64,000 bases of DNA, from the NCBI GenBank assembly GCA_016219175.1, contig JACRCD010000044.1:1-64000 (forward strand), written 5' to 3'. The translations under genes were made by a program, and so were the position numbers. Shown piece after piece: positions 18,803-27,646 of the stretch. The notes beneath the pieces are model-generated. The model made no database searches, was not told the origin of the DNA, and saw nothing but the letters and a program-made list of their open reading frames with translations. Every line of letters starts with the position of its first letter. Positions within the stretch are counted from its first letter, which is position 1. Source of the stretch: Deltaproteobacteria bacterium. Lineage in GTDB: Bacteria; Desulfobacterota; Desulfobulbia; Desulfobulbales; SURF-16.

Positions 18803-19672
18803 TTATCCCTCCATGTTCCATGCCTGCAGGAGAAGTTCGTAGTTGCCCTGGATGGCACTAGCTACGTCCTTGATCTCATTGCGCTTGATGTTTAAAGCCT
18901 GCCATACCGTTTTGGGGATTTCCTCGCGGACGGGGTTGGTGCTTTTTCCCAGATGCAAGGCCTTGGCCAGCTGATTGCCGAGAAAAAGGGCGCGGATGAG
19001 GTCTTTTTCTTTCGGTTCGATTTTTGCGGTTTTTAACTCCGGGTCATGATGATATTTTACGGCAAGGATAATGGAGTCAGGAAATTTCCAGCTGTCAAGC
19101 AGCAGGGAGCCTGCCCGCTGATGGGTAAACTCCATGACCTCCATTTCGGCCTCACTCTGCGGCAGGCCTTTTTCCCGCATGAGAAGAAGGATCTTTTCAT
19201 AGTCCTGGGGCCTGGCGTTGATGAAGACGATCTTACCGATATCGTGCAGGATGCCGAATAAAAAGGCATCATCGTTAAGTTTTTTATCAACTTTTTCGAT
19301 GATGACCTTGGCGGCGACCGCGCAGCCCAGACTGTGGTGCCAGAGCCCGTCAACATCAATGGGCGAGTCGGGGCGGCCCTTGAAAAGGGCATGGATTGAT
19401 ACGCTTAAGGCCAGATTCTTGACCGTGTTGAAGCCGAGAACCATGACGGCCTTATCAAGGGAGGTCACCTGCTTCTGCAGGCCGTAAAAGGCCGAATTGG
19501 CAAGCCGCAGCACCTTTGCCGCCAGGGCGGTGTCACCCTCGATGATCGCGCCGAGCATCTTGGCGGTCAATGCCTCGTTTTTCATTTCCTGGGTGATCCG
19601 GCTGGCAACGCTTGGCAGGGTGGGGAGATCGCCGATCTGGCTGATTAAATCCTGAACTTTCACTCTGATCAT
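18803..19672 (-). CDS. HDOD domain protein
   Basis: A 289-residue HDOD protein (domain about 10-210; LPTLPSVASRITQEM, LANSAFYGL, HSLGCAVAAKVI, FLFGILHDIGKI). HDOD domains resemble HD phosphohydrolases but usually lack full metal ligands and work as signalling scaffolds. Here HDIGK is kept, so residual hydrolase activity cannot be excluded. The start overlaps the stop of the REC-PAS-kinase by four bases, and the REC-PAS gene follows closely. Such HDOD proteins often interact with kinases and c-di-GMP circuits; here that is inference from context. Confidence 0.9.
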   Translation of the reverse strand: MIRVKVQDLISQIGDLPTLPSVASRITQEMKNEALTAKMLGAIIEGDTALAAKVLRLANSAFYGLQKQVTSLDKAVMVLGFNTVKNLALSVSIHALFKGRPDSPIDVDGLWHHSLGCAVAAKVIIEKVDKKLNDDAFLFGILHDIGKIVFINARPQDYEKILLLMREKGLPQSEAEMEVMEFTHQRAGSLLLDSWKFPDSIILAVKYHHDPELKTAKIEPKEKDLIRALFLGNQLAKALHLGKSTNPVREEIPKTVWQALNIKRNEIKDVASAIQGNYELLLQAWNMEG

Positions 19673-21312
19673 TCCTCCGCAACCGGCAGTGACACGGTAA
19701 AGGTGGTGCCCCGGCCCACCTCGCTATCCACGGTGATTGCGCCGTGGTGCTTCTTGATGATGTCATAGGCGATGCTCATGCCCAGACCGGTGCCTTTGCC
19801 CACTTCCTTGGTGGTGTAAAACGGTTCAAAAATGCGGGTCAGGTGCTGGGGGGCAATGCCGCATCCCGTGTCGGCAATAGAGACATGGACCTGGCCTTTG
19901 TCCCGCCATGTCCTGATGGTAATGCTGCCCTGCGTTGTCATGGACTGGGCCGCGTTAACCAGAATATTCATGAAGACCTGGTTCAACTGCTGGGCTGAAG
20001 CCTTTATCTGCGGCAGATCCCCGTACTGCTTGCTGACGGTTGCCTTGTACTTCAACTCATTCCAGACGATGTTTAAGGTGGTTTCAATACATTCGTTGAT
20101 ATTGGTCAGCGACATTTCATTATGATCCACCCTGGAAAAGTTTTTCAGATTCTGAACAATGATCCGCACCCGTTCGGCGCCATCCAGGGATTCTTTTATC
20201 AGGGCGGGTATATCGCCGATAAGATAATCAACTTTTAGTTTTTTGCGCTCGCTTTGCAGCTCCGCGGCGGTTTTTTCATCATGCAGGCGGGCAATGGCCT
20301 GATCCTGAAAGGTGATGAACCGGGTCAATTTCTCCAGATAATTGGCAAGAGAGGTCAGATTGCTGGAAATAAAGCCCATGGGGTTGTTTATCTCATGGGC
20401 GACGCCCGCGGCGAGCTGACCGATGGAGGCCATTTTTTCCTGCTGGACGATCTGGGACTGGGTCTGCTTTAAGTCGTTGTATGCCTGTTCGATCTGTTTG
20501 TTGGCCTGCGCCAGGAGAAGCCGTTCCTGCTCCAGGGAAATTTCCAGCTCCTTTTTCCTGGTGATATCCCGGCTGACATGGATTATCTGCTTCACCCCGC
20601 CGTGTTGCTCCCTGATGGGGGAAACGGTTACTTCCACATAGGATTTCAGGCCGGCCGCGTTTGTATGCACATGCTCGGCCGAGGCATGGCTGCCCGTGGC
20701 GATGGCTTCCTGCAGAGGGCACTTGTCAAGGAGCCCCTGGCAGGGAGAACTGCGATGATGGGTCACGGCAAAACAGGTCCTGCCGATCACCTCGTCCCTG
20801 CTGAGGCCTGTTTCCCGCAGGAAGACCTTGTTGACGCTGACAATGGAATAGTCTGTGACATTGATGATGGCGATAGCTTCATTGATGCTCTCGATAATAA
20901 TGCCTGGCAGGACATTGAGGCGTTCGATTTCTTCCCGCAGATGTTTTTTTTCAAGTATCGTCTCCAGCCTGGGAAGAACCTCCCTCATGTCGAGAGGTTT
21001 CTGGAAAAAGGCCTCGGCCCCTTGGTACAGGGCGTCGATAACCGTATCCAGTGAAGGATCGCCGGTAATGATGATGCAGAGCAGTCCGGGATAAATTTTT
21101 TTCAAGTCCCTGATCAGTTCCGTGCCCCAGGTATCCGGCAGCATCATGTCGACCAGTGCTATGTCGGGTTGATTGGTTTTTAGAAAATCCAGGGCCTCCG
21201 CGCCTGAGCCGGCAACGGACACCGCGTAGCCATGCCAGGCAAACAGATCCTGCATGGCCGTCCTGGCGGTCTGATCATCATCAATAATTAACAGCTGGGC
21301 TTTGGCAGCCAT
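19669..21312 (-). CDS. Receiver-PAS-histidine kinase
   Basis: A 547-residue protein: receiver (Asp55 in ALVDMMLPD), a PAS domain (about 130-260), coiled coil, HisKA (GVAHEINNPMGF) and HATPase_c (SIADTGCGIA, GTGLGMSI). The PAS contains the Cys-rich insert CFAVTHHRSSPC and DKCPL, a variant common in Desulfobacterota sensors and suggestive of a metal or redox centre. The start at 21312 has GGAGAG upstream; 14 further in-frame codons lack a site. It is the first gene of the operon HK-HDOD-RECPAS-RECGAF-FapA and likely phosphorylates the two downstream receivers. Confidence 0.92.
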   Translation of the reverse strand: MAAKAQLLIIDDDQTARTAMQDLFAWHGYAVSVAGSGAEALDFLKTNQPDIALVDMMLPDTWGTELIRDLKKIYPGLLCIIITGDPSLDTVIDALYQGAEAFFQKPLDMREVLPRLETILEKKHLREEIERLNVLPGIIIESINEAIAIINVTDYSIVSVNKVFLRETGLSRDEVIGRTCFAVTHHRSSPCQGLLDKCPLQEAIATGSHASAEHVHTNAAGLKSYVEVTVSPIREQHGGVKQIIHVSRDITRKKELEISLEQERLLLAQANKQIEQAYNDLKQTQSQIVQQEKMASIGQLAAGVAHEINNPMGFISSNLTSLANYLEKLTRFITFQDQAIARLHDEKTAAELQSERKKLKVDYLIGDIPALIKESLDGAERVRIIVQNLKNFSRVDHNEMSLTNINECIETTLNIVWNELKYKATVSKQYGDLPQIKASAQQLNQVFMNILVNAAQSMTTQGSITIRTWRDKGQVHVSIADTGCGIAPQHLTRIFEPFYTTKEVGKGTGLGMSIAYDIIKKHHGAITVDSEVGRGTTFTVSLPVAEE

Positions 21313-21411
21313 GTTCTCTCCGTGACGTTTTACACGTTTTATATCCTGTATCATATTGGCACGGGTTTTCTGTAAAATTCAAGGAAAATAAATTCAAGTA
21401 GTTAGGCCGCT

Positions 21412-22533
21412 TCACCTTTCCATGGCCTGAAATTTCGCCATGAATTTCCGGTCGATATAATCCTTGATGCGGAAGGCAAGCCCGCCGCCGAAGATGATCG
21501 GCCATTTGCAGAAGATGCCGGTCCCGTCCCCGAGGTTGTAGATGAGCAGGTATTTGCCGCCCGGATCAAAGGACTCAAGATCTCCCCCTGTCAGGGCAAC
21601 CATGAGATTATGATAGAGCACGGGATTCTGGCGGACGGCGTAAACCCCGACCTTGTCCAGCGGTTCATCCTCGAAGTAGATACAGTCGCCGCCGCCGAAG
21701 ATATTGGCGTGACTGACGCTTTGCAGCTGCCGGTTGACCCTGAGCCCGCCATCCGGGCCGGTGGCAAGACCGGAAGCGGCAAAGATGGGCGAGGGTTTCA
21801 CCCCCACCGCCGCCAGGGTGAGATCGGCCGGGTAGGCATCACCGTTTTGCAGGATGATGCGGCCGGCTTCAATGCTTTGCACATAATTGTCCTCGATGAC
21901 GCGGATGTCGCGGCGGGCAAGCGAGGCGCGGGCCAAAGCCCTGATTTTCGCGGGGGCGCGGGTCATCAGCCGTTTGCCGGCAAAGATGCGGATATGGGGT
22001 TCGTTAACCGCGGACTTACGGCACAGCCGCCAGATATTGCCGGCAATTTCCACGGAGGACGGACCGCCGCCCACCACGCCGATATCGATTTCCCGTTCCC
22101 GGCACAGTTCGACAATGCGCTGCCGGGCGTTGAAAAGTGTTTCAATGGGTTTAACCGTAAAGATGTCGGGATCAGCCGCGGTGATCATATCAGCGGGCAC
22201 GTAGGATCCGGCATTACAGGACAGCACATCATAGGGCACGGTGAGACCGGAACCTTCCAGCCTGACAAGCTGGTTAGCCGTATCGATTACGGACGCCCTG
22301 CCAAGCACAAAATTTCCGCCCTGTCTTTCCACAACCTTGCGGGTGGCGAAGCGGATATCCTCCGGGCTGTACGTCATGCCAAGCATGCCCGGCCCCATGC
22401 CGGAGTAATAATGATACTCGGAGGGCTGGATAACCGTGACCCTGAAGCCCTTTTCCGTGAAGGAGCGGAGATTGGCCAGGGTCACCATGTGGGCATGACC
22501 GCCGCCGATGAGCACCAGATGTTTCGCGGCCAT
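21412..22533 (-). CDS. FAD-dependent pyridine nucleotide-disulfide oxidoreductase
   Basis: A 373-residue flavoprotein with an N-terminal FAD-binding Rossmann motif (LVLIGGGHAH), a second NAD(P)-binding glycine motif (IGVVGGGPSSVEIAG, about 155-170) and a C-terminal FAD motif (NIFGGGDCIYFED). It fits the NDH-2/SQR-like group, closest to the SelD-associated oxidoreductase family. No paired redox cysteines typical of sulfide:quinone reductase stand out, so a quinone or thiol substrate is only a guess. The ATG at 22533 has GGAG eight bases upstream and is preferred over an ATG at 22539. The latter overlaps the rhodanese stop; either way the two genes are coupled. Confidence 0.85.
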   Translation of the reverse strand: MAAKHLVLIGGGHAHMVTLANLRSFTEKGFRVTVIQPSEYHYYSGMGPGMLGMTYSPEDIRFATRKVVERQGGNFVLGRASVIDTANQLVRLEGSGLTVPYDVLSCNAGSYVPADMITAADPDIFTVKPIETLFNARQRIVELCREREIDIGVVGGGPSSVEIAGNIWRLCRKSAVNEPHIRIFAGKRLMTRAPAKIRALARASLARRDIRVIEDNYVQSIEAGRIILQNGDAYPADLTLAAVGVKPSPIFAASGLATGPDGGLRVNRQLQSVSHANIFGGGDCIYFEDEPLDKVGVYAVRQNPVLYHNLMVALTGGDLESFDPGGKYLLIYNLGDGTGIFCKWPIIFGGGLAFRIKDYIDRKFMAKFQAMER

Positions 22534-22535
22534 AA

Positions 22536-23381
22536 TCATTTCTCCCCGGGCGGCATGGCATCCATCAGTTGCCCGAGTTGAGCGAGATGGGCTCTTTCTT
22601 CCCTGGCTATCCGCAGCAGGGCCAGGCGGGAGGTTTCATTCCCGCTGCGTTCGGCTGCCCGCTCATAGAGGTCAAGGGCCTGGGCCTCGATCGCCATGGC
22701 CAGGGAGAGAATATCCGTCACGGAGTCCAGATCGGGATGGTAGAGGGCCAGATAATCGCTGGTGGTTAATCCTCCTTCCATGGCCCGCGCCACCACATCC
22801 TTTTCAAACTCTTCCCTGGTTTTGCCGGCGCCGGTGATCTCCTGATAGAGTTTCAGCAGCTGATTCTGGTGCAGGATCTCGATATCGGCAAGCTGCGTAA
22901 ATAACTTTTTCGCCTCCTCGCTCCGCACCCTGTCAAGCATGACCAGATAAAAGTCCCTGAGCCCCTGTTCGAGCCCAAAAGCCACGGTGATCGTTTCCGC
23001 CGGTGTTTCAGAACCTGAAAAGAGATGAAGGCCGAGATCCTCCGGGCCCACCGCTGTTTTGTCATTCCAGGCCCTGATGCCGCCGGACAGATTGTATACT
23101 TCCCTGAAGCCTTTTCCCGAGAGCATCTGGGCGGCGATGCGGCTGCGGCCGCCAATGGCGCAGTAGACGATGGCCGGTTTTTCGGGATCGAGCTCGTCAA
23201 GCCGGTGGTCAAGCTCGCCCACGGGGATTAATTTCGCGCCGGCAATGTGGGCCGACTCATATTCCTTCGGCTGGCGCACATCAAGCAGGGTGTAGGTCCC
23301 CGCCGGCTTGGCCTCCATATACCGGGCCGCCGTTTTGCTATCCATGGCTTGCACCGGGGTGAAAAACTGTTTCCATTGCAT
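22536..23381 (-). CDS. Rhodanese-ferritin-like (rubrerythrin-type) fusion
   Basis: A 281-residue two-domain protein. Residues 15-110 form a rhodanese domain with the active Cys74 in CAIGGRS. From about 125 comes a four-helix ferritin-like domain with Glu/His pairs (EQGLRDFYLVMLD, IEILHQNQL, AIEAQALDLYERA, EERAHLAQL) suited to a di-iron site. Such fusions are linked to sulfur transfer and peroxide handling in anaerobes. The gene is first in a two-gene unit with the FAD oxidoreductase, so electrons could pass between them; that is inferred. Confidence 0.88.
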   Translation of the reverse strand: MQWKQFFTPVQAMDSKTAARYMEAKPAGTYTLLDVRQPKEYESAHIAGAKLIPVGELDHRLDELDPEKPAIVYCAIGGRSRIAAQMLSGKGFREVYNLSGGIRAWNDKTAVGPEDLGLHLFSGSETPAETITVAFGLEQGLRDFYLVMLDRVRSEEAKKLFTQLADIEILHQNQLLKLYQEITGAGKTREEFEKDVVARAMEGGLTTSDYLALYHPDLDSVTDILSLAMAIEAQALDLYERAAERSGNETSRLALLRIAREERAHLAQLGQLMDAMPPGEK

Positions 23382-23711
23382 TTTTTTTTCCTCATGTGTT
23401 TTATTGGCAAAAAGTGTGATGACGGGCTGTTACAAAACAATATCATCAGCGCGTAGGGCTTGCAAGGGTTTATGTTGCGCGGGAAGAGCGAGGTCCGGCA
23501 GGTGATGGTATCGCCCAGGCAGCCATGATGCATGCCAGCCGGCGATGACCGGGCGCCGGGTGTTCCGCCGCCTGTATACCTGGGCAGTTACAAATTTTTA
23601 TTTATTGACAAGGGCGGAATACCCTTGGTATCAAATAGTTATACATCTATTTCACTGAGGAAGATGTATGCTTCGCTCTTCTCTCTCCTAACATGCCAAA
23701 TGGGGTGTTTC
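23382..23711 (+). promoter_or_regulatory. Leader region of T6SS spike cluster with candidate promoter
   Basis: A 330-bp gap between divergent genes. A sigma70-like promoter reads TTGACA at 23605-23610, an 18-bp spacer and TATCAA at 23629-23634, pointing toward vgrG. Nothing resembling a sigma54 site was recognised. No other structure is seen. Confidence 0.35.
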
Positions 23712-25886
23712 ATGTCTAACGGGGGTTCCACCTATTCGCAGGAAAATCGAATCATCGCCATCGACACACCACTCGGACCCGATGTGCTGCTTCTTGCCGG
23801 CTTCCGGGGGGTGGAAGGCATTTCTGAACTTTTCAGTTTCGAACTGGAGCTGTATTCGACAGAGGATCACTGTATCAAGTTCGAGGACATCATCGGCCAG
23901 AATGTCACGGTCACCATTTACCTGGCGGATGAAAGCCCACGCTATTTTAACGGGGTGATCTCGCGTTTCGGCCATCGGCGCGGCGGCGGGGAATCGGGCA
24001 CGGAAACGCGATTTTCCTATTACAATGCCACCATGGTGCCGTGGTTCTGGCTGCTGACCAGGACGGCTGACGCCCGGATATTCCAGAATAAGAACGTGCC
24101 TGACATCGTCAAACAGATTTTTGACGATCTGAGCTTTCCCGACTTCAGCCTCCGTTTGCAAGGTAGTTATGATCCGCGGGAATACGCGGTGCAGTACCGG
24201 GAAACCGATTTTAATTTTGTTTCCAGGCTGCTGGAAGAAGAAGGCATCTATTATTTCTTTGAGCACGAGGCGAACAAGCACACCCTTGTGCTGGCCGATT
24301 CCCCGGGGAATCACAAGCCCTGTCCGAACCAGGAAGAAGCGCGCTACGAGATAAGCGGCAGCGGGGTGGAGGAAGAGGATGTCATCACCCGGCTGGAGAT
24401 CGTCAAGGAGATCCGGGCCGGCAAATACACCATGAGGGATTTTAATTTCAAGACGCCCAGCAGCACCGGTCTTGAGGTGACGGTTGACTCGAAACATCCG
24501 CTGGGCCCGGGCGACAGGGAGATTTACGATTATCCGGGGGAATACGACAAACGCAAAGTGGGTGAAGGGCTGGTAAAAGTCCGTATCGAGGAGGAAGAGG
24601 CCCGGATCACCACCATGCACGGCATCAGTAATTGCCGGGCCTTTTGCAGCGGCTTTCGCTTCCGCCTGCGGGATTATTTCCGGGATGATACCACGGACAG
24701 GGAATTTGTCCTGACCCGGATCAGCCATGACGTCAAGCAGGGCGGCTCCTATACCGGCTCCGGGACGGGCGGGGAGACCGGGGCCCAGGTCTATGTCAAT
24801 AACTTTACCTGCATGCCCCACGACGTGCCGTTCAGGCCGCCGAGATTTACCGCCAAACCGGTGGTGGAAGGGGTGCAGACGGCGATCGTCGTCGGTCCGT
24901 CAGGCGAGGAAATTTTCACCGATGAACACGGCCGGGTCAAGGTCCAGTTTCACTGGGACCGCGAAGGGACAAATGACCAGAACAGCTCCTGCTGGATCAG
25001 GGTGAGCCAGCTTTGGGCCGGGGCCGGCTGGGGGGCCATGTGGATCCCCAGGATCGGCCACGAGGTGATCGTTGATTTTCTCGAGGGCGACCCTGACCGG
25101 CCGATTATTACCGGCCGGGTCTATCACGGCAACAACGTGCCGCCTTATCCGTTGCCCGCTGAAAAAACCAAGAGCACCATCAAGTCTAATTCTTCCAAGG
25201 GAGGCGGCGGCTCCAACGAACTCAGGTTCGAGGACAAGAAGGGACAGGAGGAGATCTACCTGCACGGCCAGAAAGACTGGACCATTGTCATCGAAAACAA
25301 CAAGAACCAGCGGGTGGGGGTTGACGAGACCCATCGGGTGGGCCATAACCGGGACAAGACGGTCATCAATGACCAGAGTGAGACCATCGGCAAGAACAAG
25401 ACCATCACGGTCGGACTGGATCACAACGAAATAATCGGAGTGAACAAGACGATGATGGTGGGCGCCAACCATACGGAAACCATTGGCGCCAACATGGTGC
25501 TTACCGTGGGCGCCAACCAGGCCGTGACCGTGGGGGTGGCTTCCGCGGAGACCATCGGCGCGGCCAAGGCCCTCACCATCGGCGCGGCCTATCAGGTCAG
25601 TGTCGGCGCCGCCATGAATGAAAGCGTGGGAGGGCCAAGGGCCGAAGAGGTGGGAGGTTCCAAGGTGGTGGAAGTGGGCGGAGGGCTTACCGAGACCGTT
25701 GGCAAAGACTCGGTGCATAAGGCGAAAAAGATTTTGCTCGAGGCGGGAGACGAGATCACCTTGAAAACGGGGGGGGCCTCCATCACCATGAAAAAGAGCG
25801 GCGAGATTATCATCAAGGGCAGTAAAATCAAGGTGCAGGCCTCGGGTGATGTCATCATCAAGGGCGCCAAAATCGCCGAAAACTGA
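23712..25886 (+). CDS. vgrG: T6SS spike protein VgrG (TssI)
   Basis: A 724-residue VgrG. It has a gp27-like base (RIIAIDTPLGPDVLLLAGFRG through the REYAVQYRETDFNFVSRLLEEEGIYY motif) and a gp5-like OB-fold (EIFTDEHGRVKVQFHWDREG, WIRVSQLWAGAGWG, GHEVIVDFLEGDPDRPIITG). A long beta-helical needle follows, of repeats such as VGANHTETIGAN (about 530-660), ending in ITMKKSGEIIIKG. There is no extra C-terminal effector domain, so toxins would ride on a PAAR-like partner. The start at 23712 precedes the conserved N-terminus; an in-frame ATG at 23664 with GAGGA just upstream is a real alternative. It is the first gene of the spike cluster. Confidence 0.95.
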   Translation: MSNGGSTYSQENRIIAIDTPLGPDVLLLAGFRGVEGISELFSFELELYSTEDHCIKFEDIIGQNVTVTIYLADESPRYFNGVISRFGHRRGGGESGTETRFSYYNATMVPWFWLLTRTADARIFQNKNVPDIVKQIFDDLSFPDFSLRLQGSYDPREYAVQYRETDFNFVSRLLEEEGIYYFFEHEANKHTLVLADSPGNHKPCPNQEEARYEISGSGVEEEDVITRLEIVKEIRAGKYTMRDFNFKTPSSTGLEVTVDSKHPLGPGDREIYDYPGEYDKRKVGEGLVKVRIEEEEARITTMHGISNCRAFCSGFRFRLRDYFRDDTTDREFVLTRISHDVKQGGSYTGSGTGGETGAQVYVNNFTCMPHDVPFRPPRFTAKPVVEGVQTAIVVGPSGEEIFTDEHGRVKVQFHWDREGTNDQNSSCWIRVSQLWAGAGWGAMWIPRIGHEVIVDFLEGDPDRPIITGRVYHGNNVPPYPLPAEKTKSTIKSNSSKGGGGSNELRFEDKKGQEEIYLHGQKDWTIVIENNKNQRVGVDETHRVGHNRDKTVINDQSETIGKNKTITVGLDHNEIIGVNKTMMVGANHTETIGANMVLTVGANQAVTVGVASAETIGAAKALTIGAAYQVSVGAAMNESVGGPRAEEVGGSKVVEVGGGLTETVGKDSVHKAKKILLEAGDEITLKTGGASITMKKSGEIIIKGSKIKVQASGDVIIKGAKIAEN

Positions 25887-25902
25887 GGCTTGGGGAGAGC
25901 AG

Positions 25903-26421
25903 GTGAGTAAATTGCAAAACATGACAGACGGATGCATGGTTGATTTTTCCGTCCGGACGGACAGCATAACGCAACCCCGGGTCGGCCGGCTGGTGGTGCG
26001 GGATCAGGCCGGCGAAGTGTGGGTGGAATGGCAAGGCGCTGCCCCGCGTCCGGCTAGATATCTGGCCTCTGTCCCGCGCGGCGACCTGGTGAACCGGGAC
26101 AATCATGGCCGGGAAGTGCTGCTTGTCTTTGCAGAGGGCGATTGCCAGCGTCCGGTTATTGTCGGTCTGCTGGGCTCCATTCTTGACGAGCTTGTTCAGC
26201 TTGACTGCTGTCCGGAGGATGTCCAGGCCGCAAAGCCCTGCCGGGTGAAGATCGATGAGGAAACGGTGACCCTTGAGGCGGAACGGGAGGTGGTGCTTAA
26301 ATGCGGCAAGGGCAGCATCACCATCCGCCGCGACGGCAAGATCATCATCAAGGGCACCCATATCCTGTCCAGATCGTCAGGTCCGCAACGTATTAAGGGC
26401 GGGCATGTTGAAATCAATTAA
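25903..26421 (+). CDS. DUF6484-type T6SS accessory protein
   Basis: A 172-residue protein of the T6SS-linked DUF6484 type. The N-terminal part (VGRLVVRDQAGEVWVEW ... VLLVFAEGDCQRPVIVGLLG) resembles an OB-fold-like spike module. The C-terminus (GSITIRRDGKIIIKGTHI) mirrors the tip of VgrG (ASITMKKSGEIIIKGSKI). The GTG at 25903 has GGAG just upstream and lies 16 bp after the vgrG stop. It may cap or adapt the spike. Its stop codon is part of the target site of the downstream MITE-like element A3. Confidence 0.75.
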   Translation: MSKLQNMTDGCMVDFSVRTDSITQPRVGRLVVRDQAGEVWVEWQGAAPRPARYLASVPRGDLVNRDNHGREVLLVFAEGDCQRPVIVGLLGSILDELVQLDCCPEDVQAAKPCRVKIDEETVTLEAEREVVLKCGKGSITIRRDGKIIIKGTHILSRSSGPQRIKGGHVEIN

Positions 26422-26576
26422 GATGGCGTCGCAAAAAGTCGCCAACTGCTTCGTTGCTGCAAATTGTCTCGTCACAGCGGCGTACCCAAGTACGCCTCAT
26501 TCCTCGAAATTTGCGCGCCTCGCATTTGACGATTTTTGCTTAGCCATCCCCGTAAATGGCTTTTTACGAGATCATC
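26422..26576 (+). mobile_element. MITE-like element A, copy A3 (155 bp)
   Basis: A diverged copy beginning GATGGCGTCGCAAAAAGTC and ending CTTTTTACGAGATCATC. The flanks AATTAA (26416-26421) and AATTGA (26577-26582) are a 5-of-6 target duplication. It separates the DUF6484 and DUF2169 genes within the T6SS cluster and directly abuts the DUF6484 stop codon. Confidence 0.7.
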
Positions 26577-26623
26577 AATTGAAGGGAACCATAAAGTGAA
26601 CCTTTTGATTGCAAAATGAAATT

Positions 26624-27646
26624 ATGGAGATAATCAATAAAACTCCATTCCTGGTGGAGCGGTTCGCCATTTTCGACAAGAATGGCGGCGAGCAGCTCGT
26701 TGTCGTCATGAAGGCCACCTATGCCCTGAGCCAAAAAGTCCCGCCGGCGGTGGCCGAGGTGCAGGACCCTTTCTCGCCCGCTGATATCTACCAGGGAGAA
26801 CCGGGAGAAACCGGGCTGCTCAGGGAAGGGGAGTTCATTCCGCCCAAACCATCCACCGGCATTCTGCTCACCGGTCATGCCGTGGCCCCCCAGGGCAGGG
26901 CGCGTTCCATGCAGGTGGCGGTGAAGGTCGGCGATGTCCTGCAGCATGCCATGATTTACGGGCCGCGGGTCTGGCTCACCGCCCTTGGCAATATCAAGGC
27001 CTCGTCACCGGAGCTCTTTTCCCGCCTGCCCCTAACCTGGGACAATGCCTTCGGCGGCATGGACCAATCGCCGCCGGAGCGAAAGGATTGGCAGTGCCAG
27101 CCGGACAACCCGGTGGGCAAAGGGTTTTTTGCCCGCAACACCAAAAAGGATATTTCCGGTCAGCCCCTGCCCTGTATCGAATCATTGCGCTTTCCCATCA
27201 ACAGCCCGGCTGACCGGCCGGCGCCCGTCGGTTTCTGTCCGGTGGCGCCGAGCTGGCAGCCCCGGCTGGCCCATGCCGGCACCATTGATGAAAAATATCT
27301 GCAGGAGCAGGCCCCCCTGCTGCCCGTTGATTTCGATCCCCGCTTCTATCAGACAGCGCCGCCCGGGCTGATCGCCCCCGGCTATCTGCGGGGCGGCGAG
27401 CATTGCGCCGTGGCGGGCACTACTGTTGAGGGCAAAATCGAATTTCTGTTGCCGGTGGTGCGCCCCCGTCTGCGCATCCACTATGCCGCCCACGCCAGCG
27501 AGGTGGAGACCCGGCTCGATACGGTGCACATCGACACGGATGGTATGCGTCTGCATCTCTACTGGCGGGCCATGGAACCATGCCATGGTCTGCTGGAGGC
27601 GATCCGGGGGGTGGAGACAAGTTTGGAGGGGGGCGCCAATGTCTGA
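26624..27646 (+). CDS. DUF2169 T6SS accessory/adaptor protein
   Basis: A 340-residue DUF2169 protein. Conserved features are the start MEIINKTPFLVERFAIFDKNG, the TYAL strand, LTGHAVAP, the WDNAFGG block (about 139-145) and the C-terminal H(I/V)DTDGMRLHLYWRA. DUF2169 proteins accompany VgrG and PAAR genes and are thought to help load effectors onto the spike. The ATG at 26624 matches the family start. It overlaps the following ketosynthase-like gene by eight bases, so the two are coupled. Confidence 0.88.
   Translation: MEIINKTPFLVERFAIFDKNGGEQLVVVMKATYALSQKVPPAVAEVQDPFSPADIYQGEPGETGLLREGEFIPPKPSTGILLTGHAVAPQGRARSMQVAVKVGDVLQHAMIYGPRVWLTALGNIKASSPELFSRLPLTWDNAFGGMDQSPPERKDWQCQPDNPVGKGFFARNTKKDISGQPLPCIESLRFPINSPADRPAPVGFCPVAPSWQPRLAHAGTIDEKYLQEQAPLLPVDFDPRFYQTAPPGLIAPGYLRGGEHCAVAGTTVEGKIEFLLPVVRPRLRIHYAAHASEVETRLDTVHIDTDGMRLHLYWRAMEPCHGLLEAIRGVETSLEGGANV

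Noticed and set aside
21610..22581. 323-codon open frame opposite the FAD oxidoreductase
   Set aside because: It is antisense to a gene with clear flavoprotein motifs; its translation has no family pattern and is a mirror of GC-rich codon use.
24900..25967. 355-codon frame opposite VgrG
   Set aside because: Antisense shadow of the VgrG needle repeats; the regular HGLVG-like pattern is produced by the repeats on the other strand.
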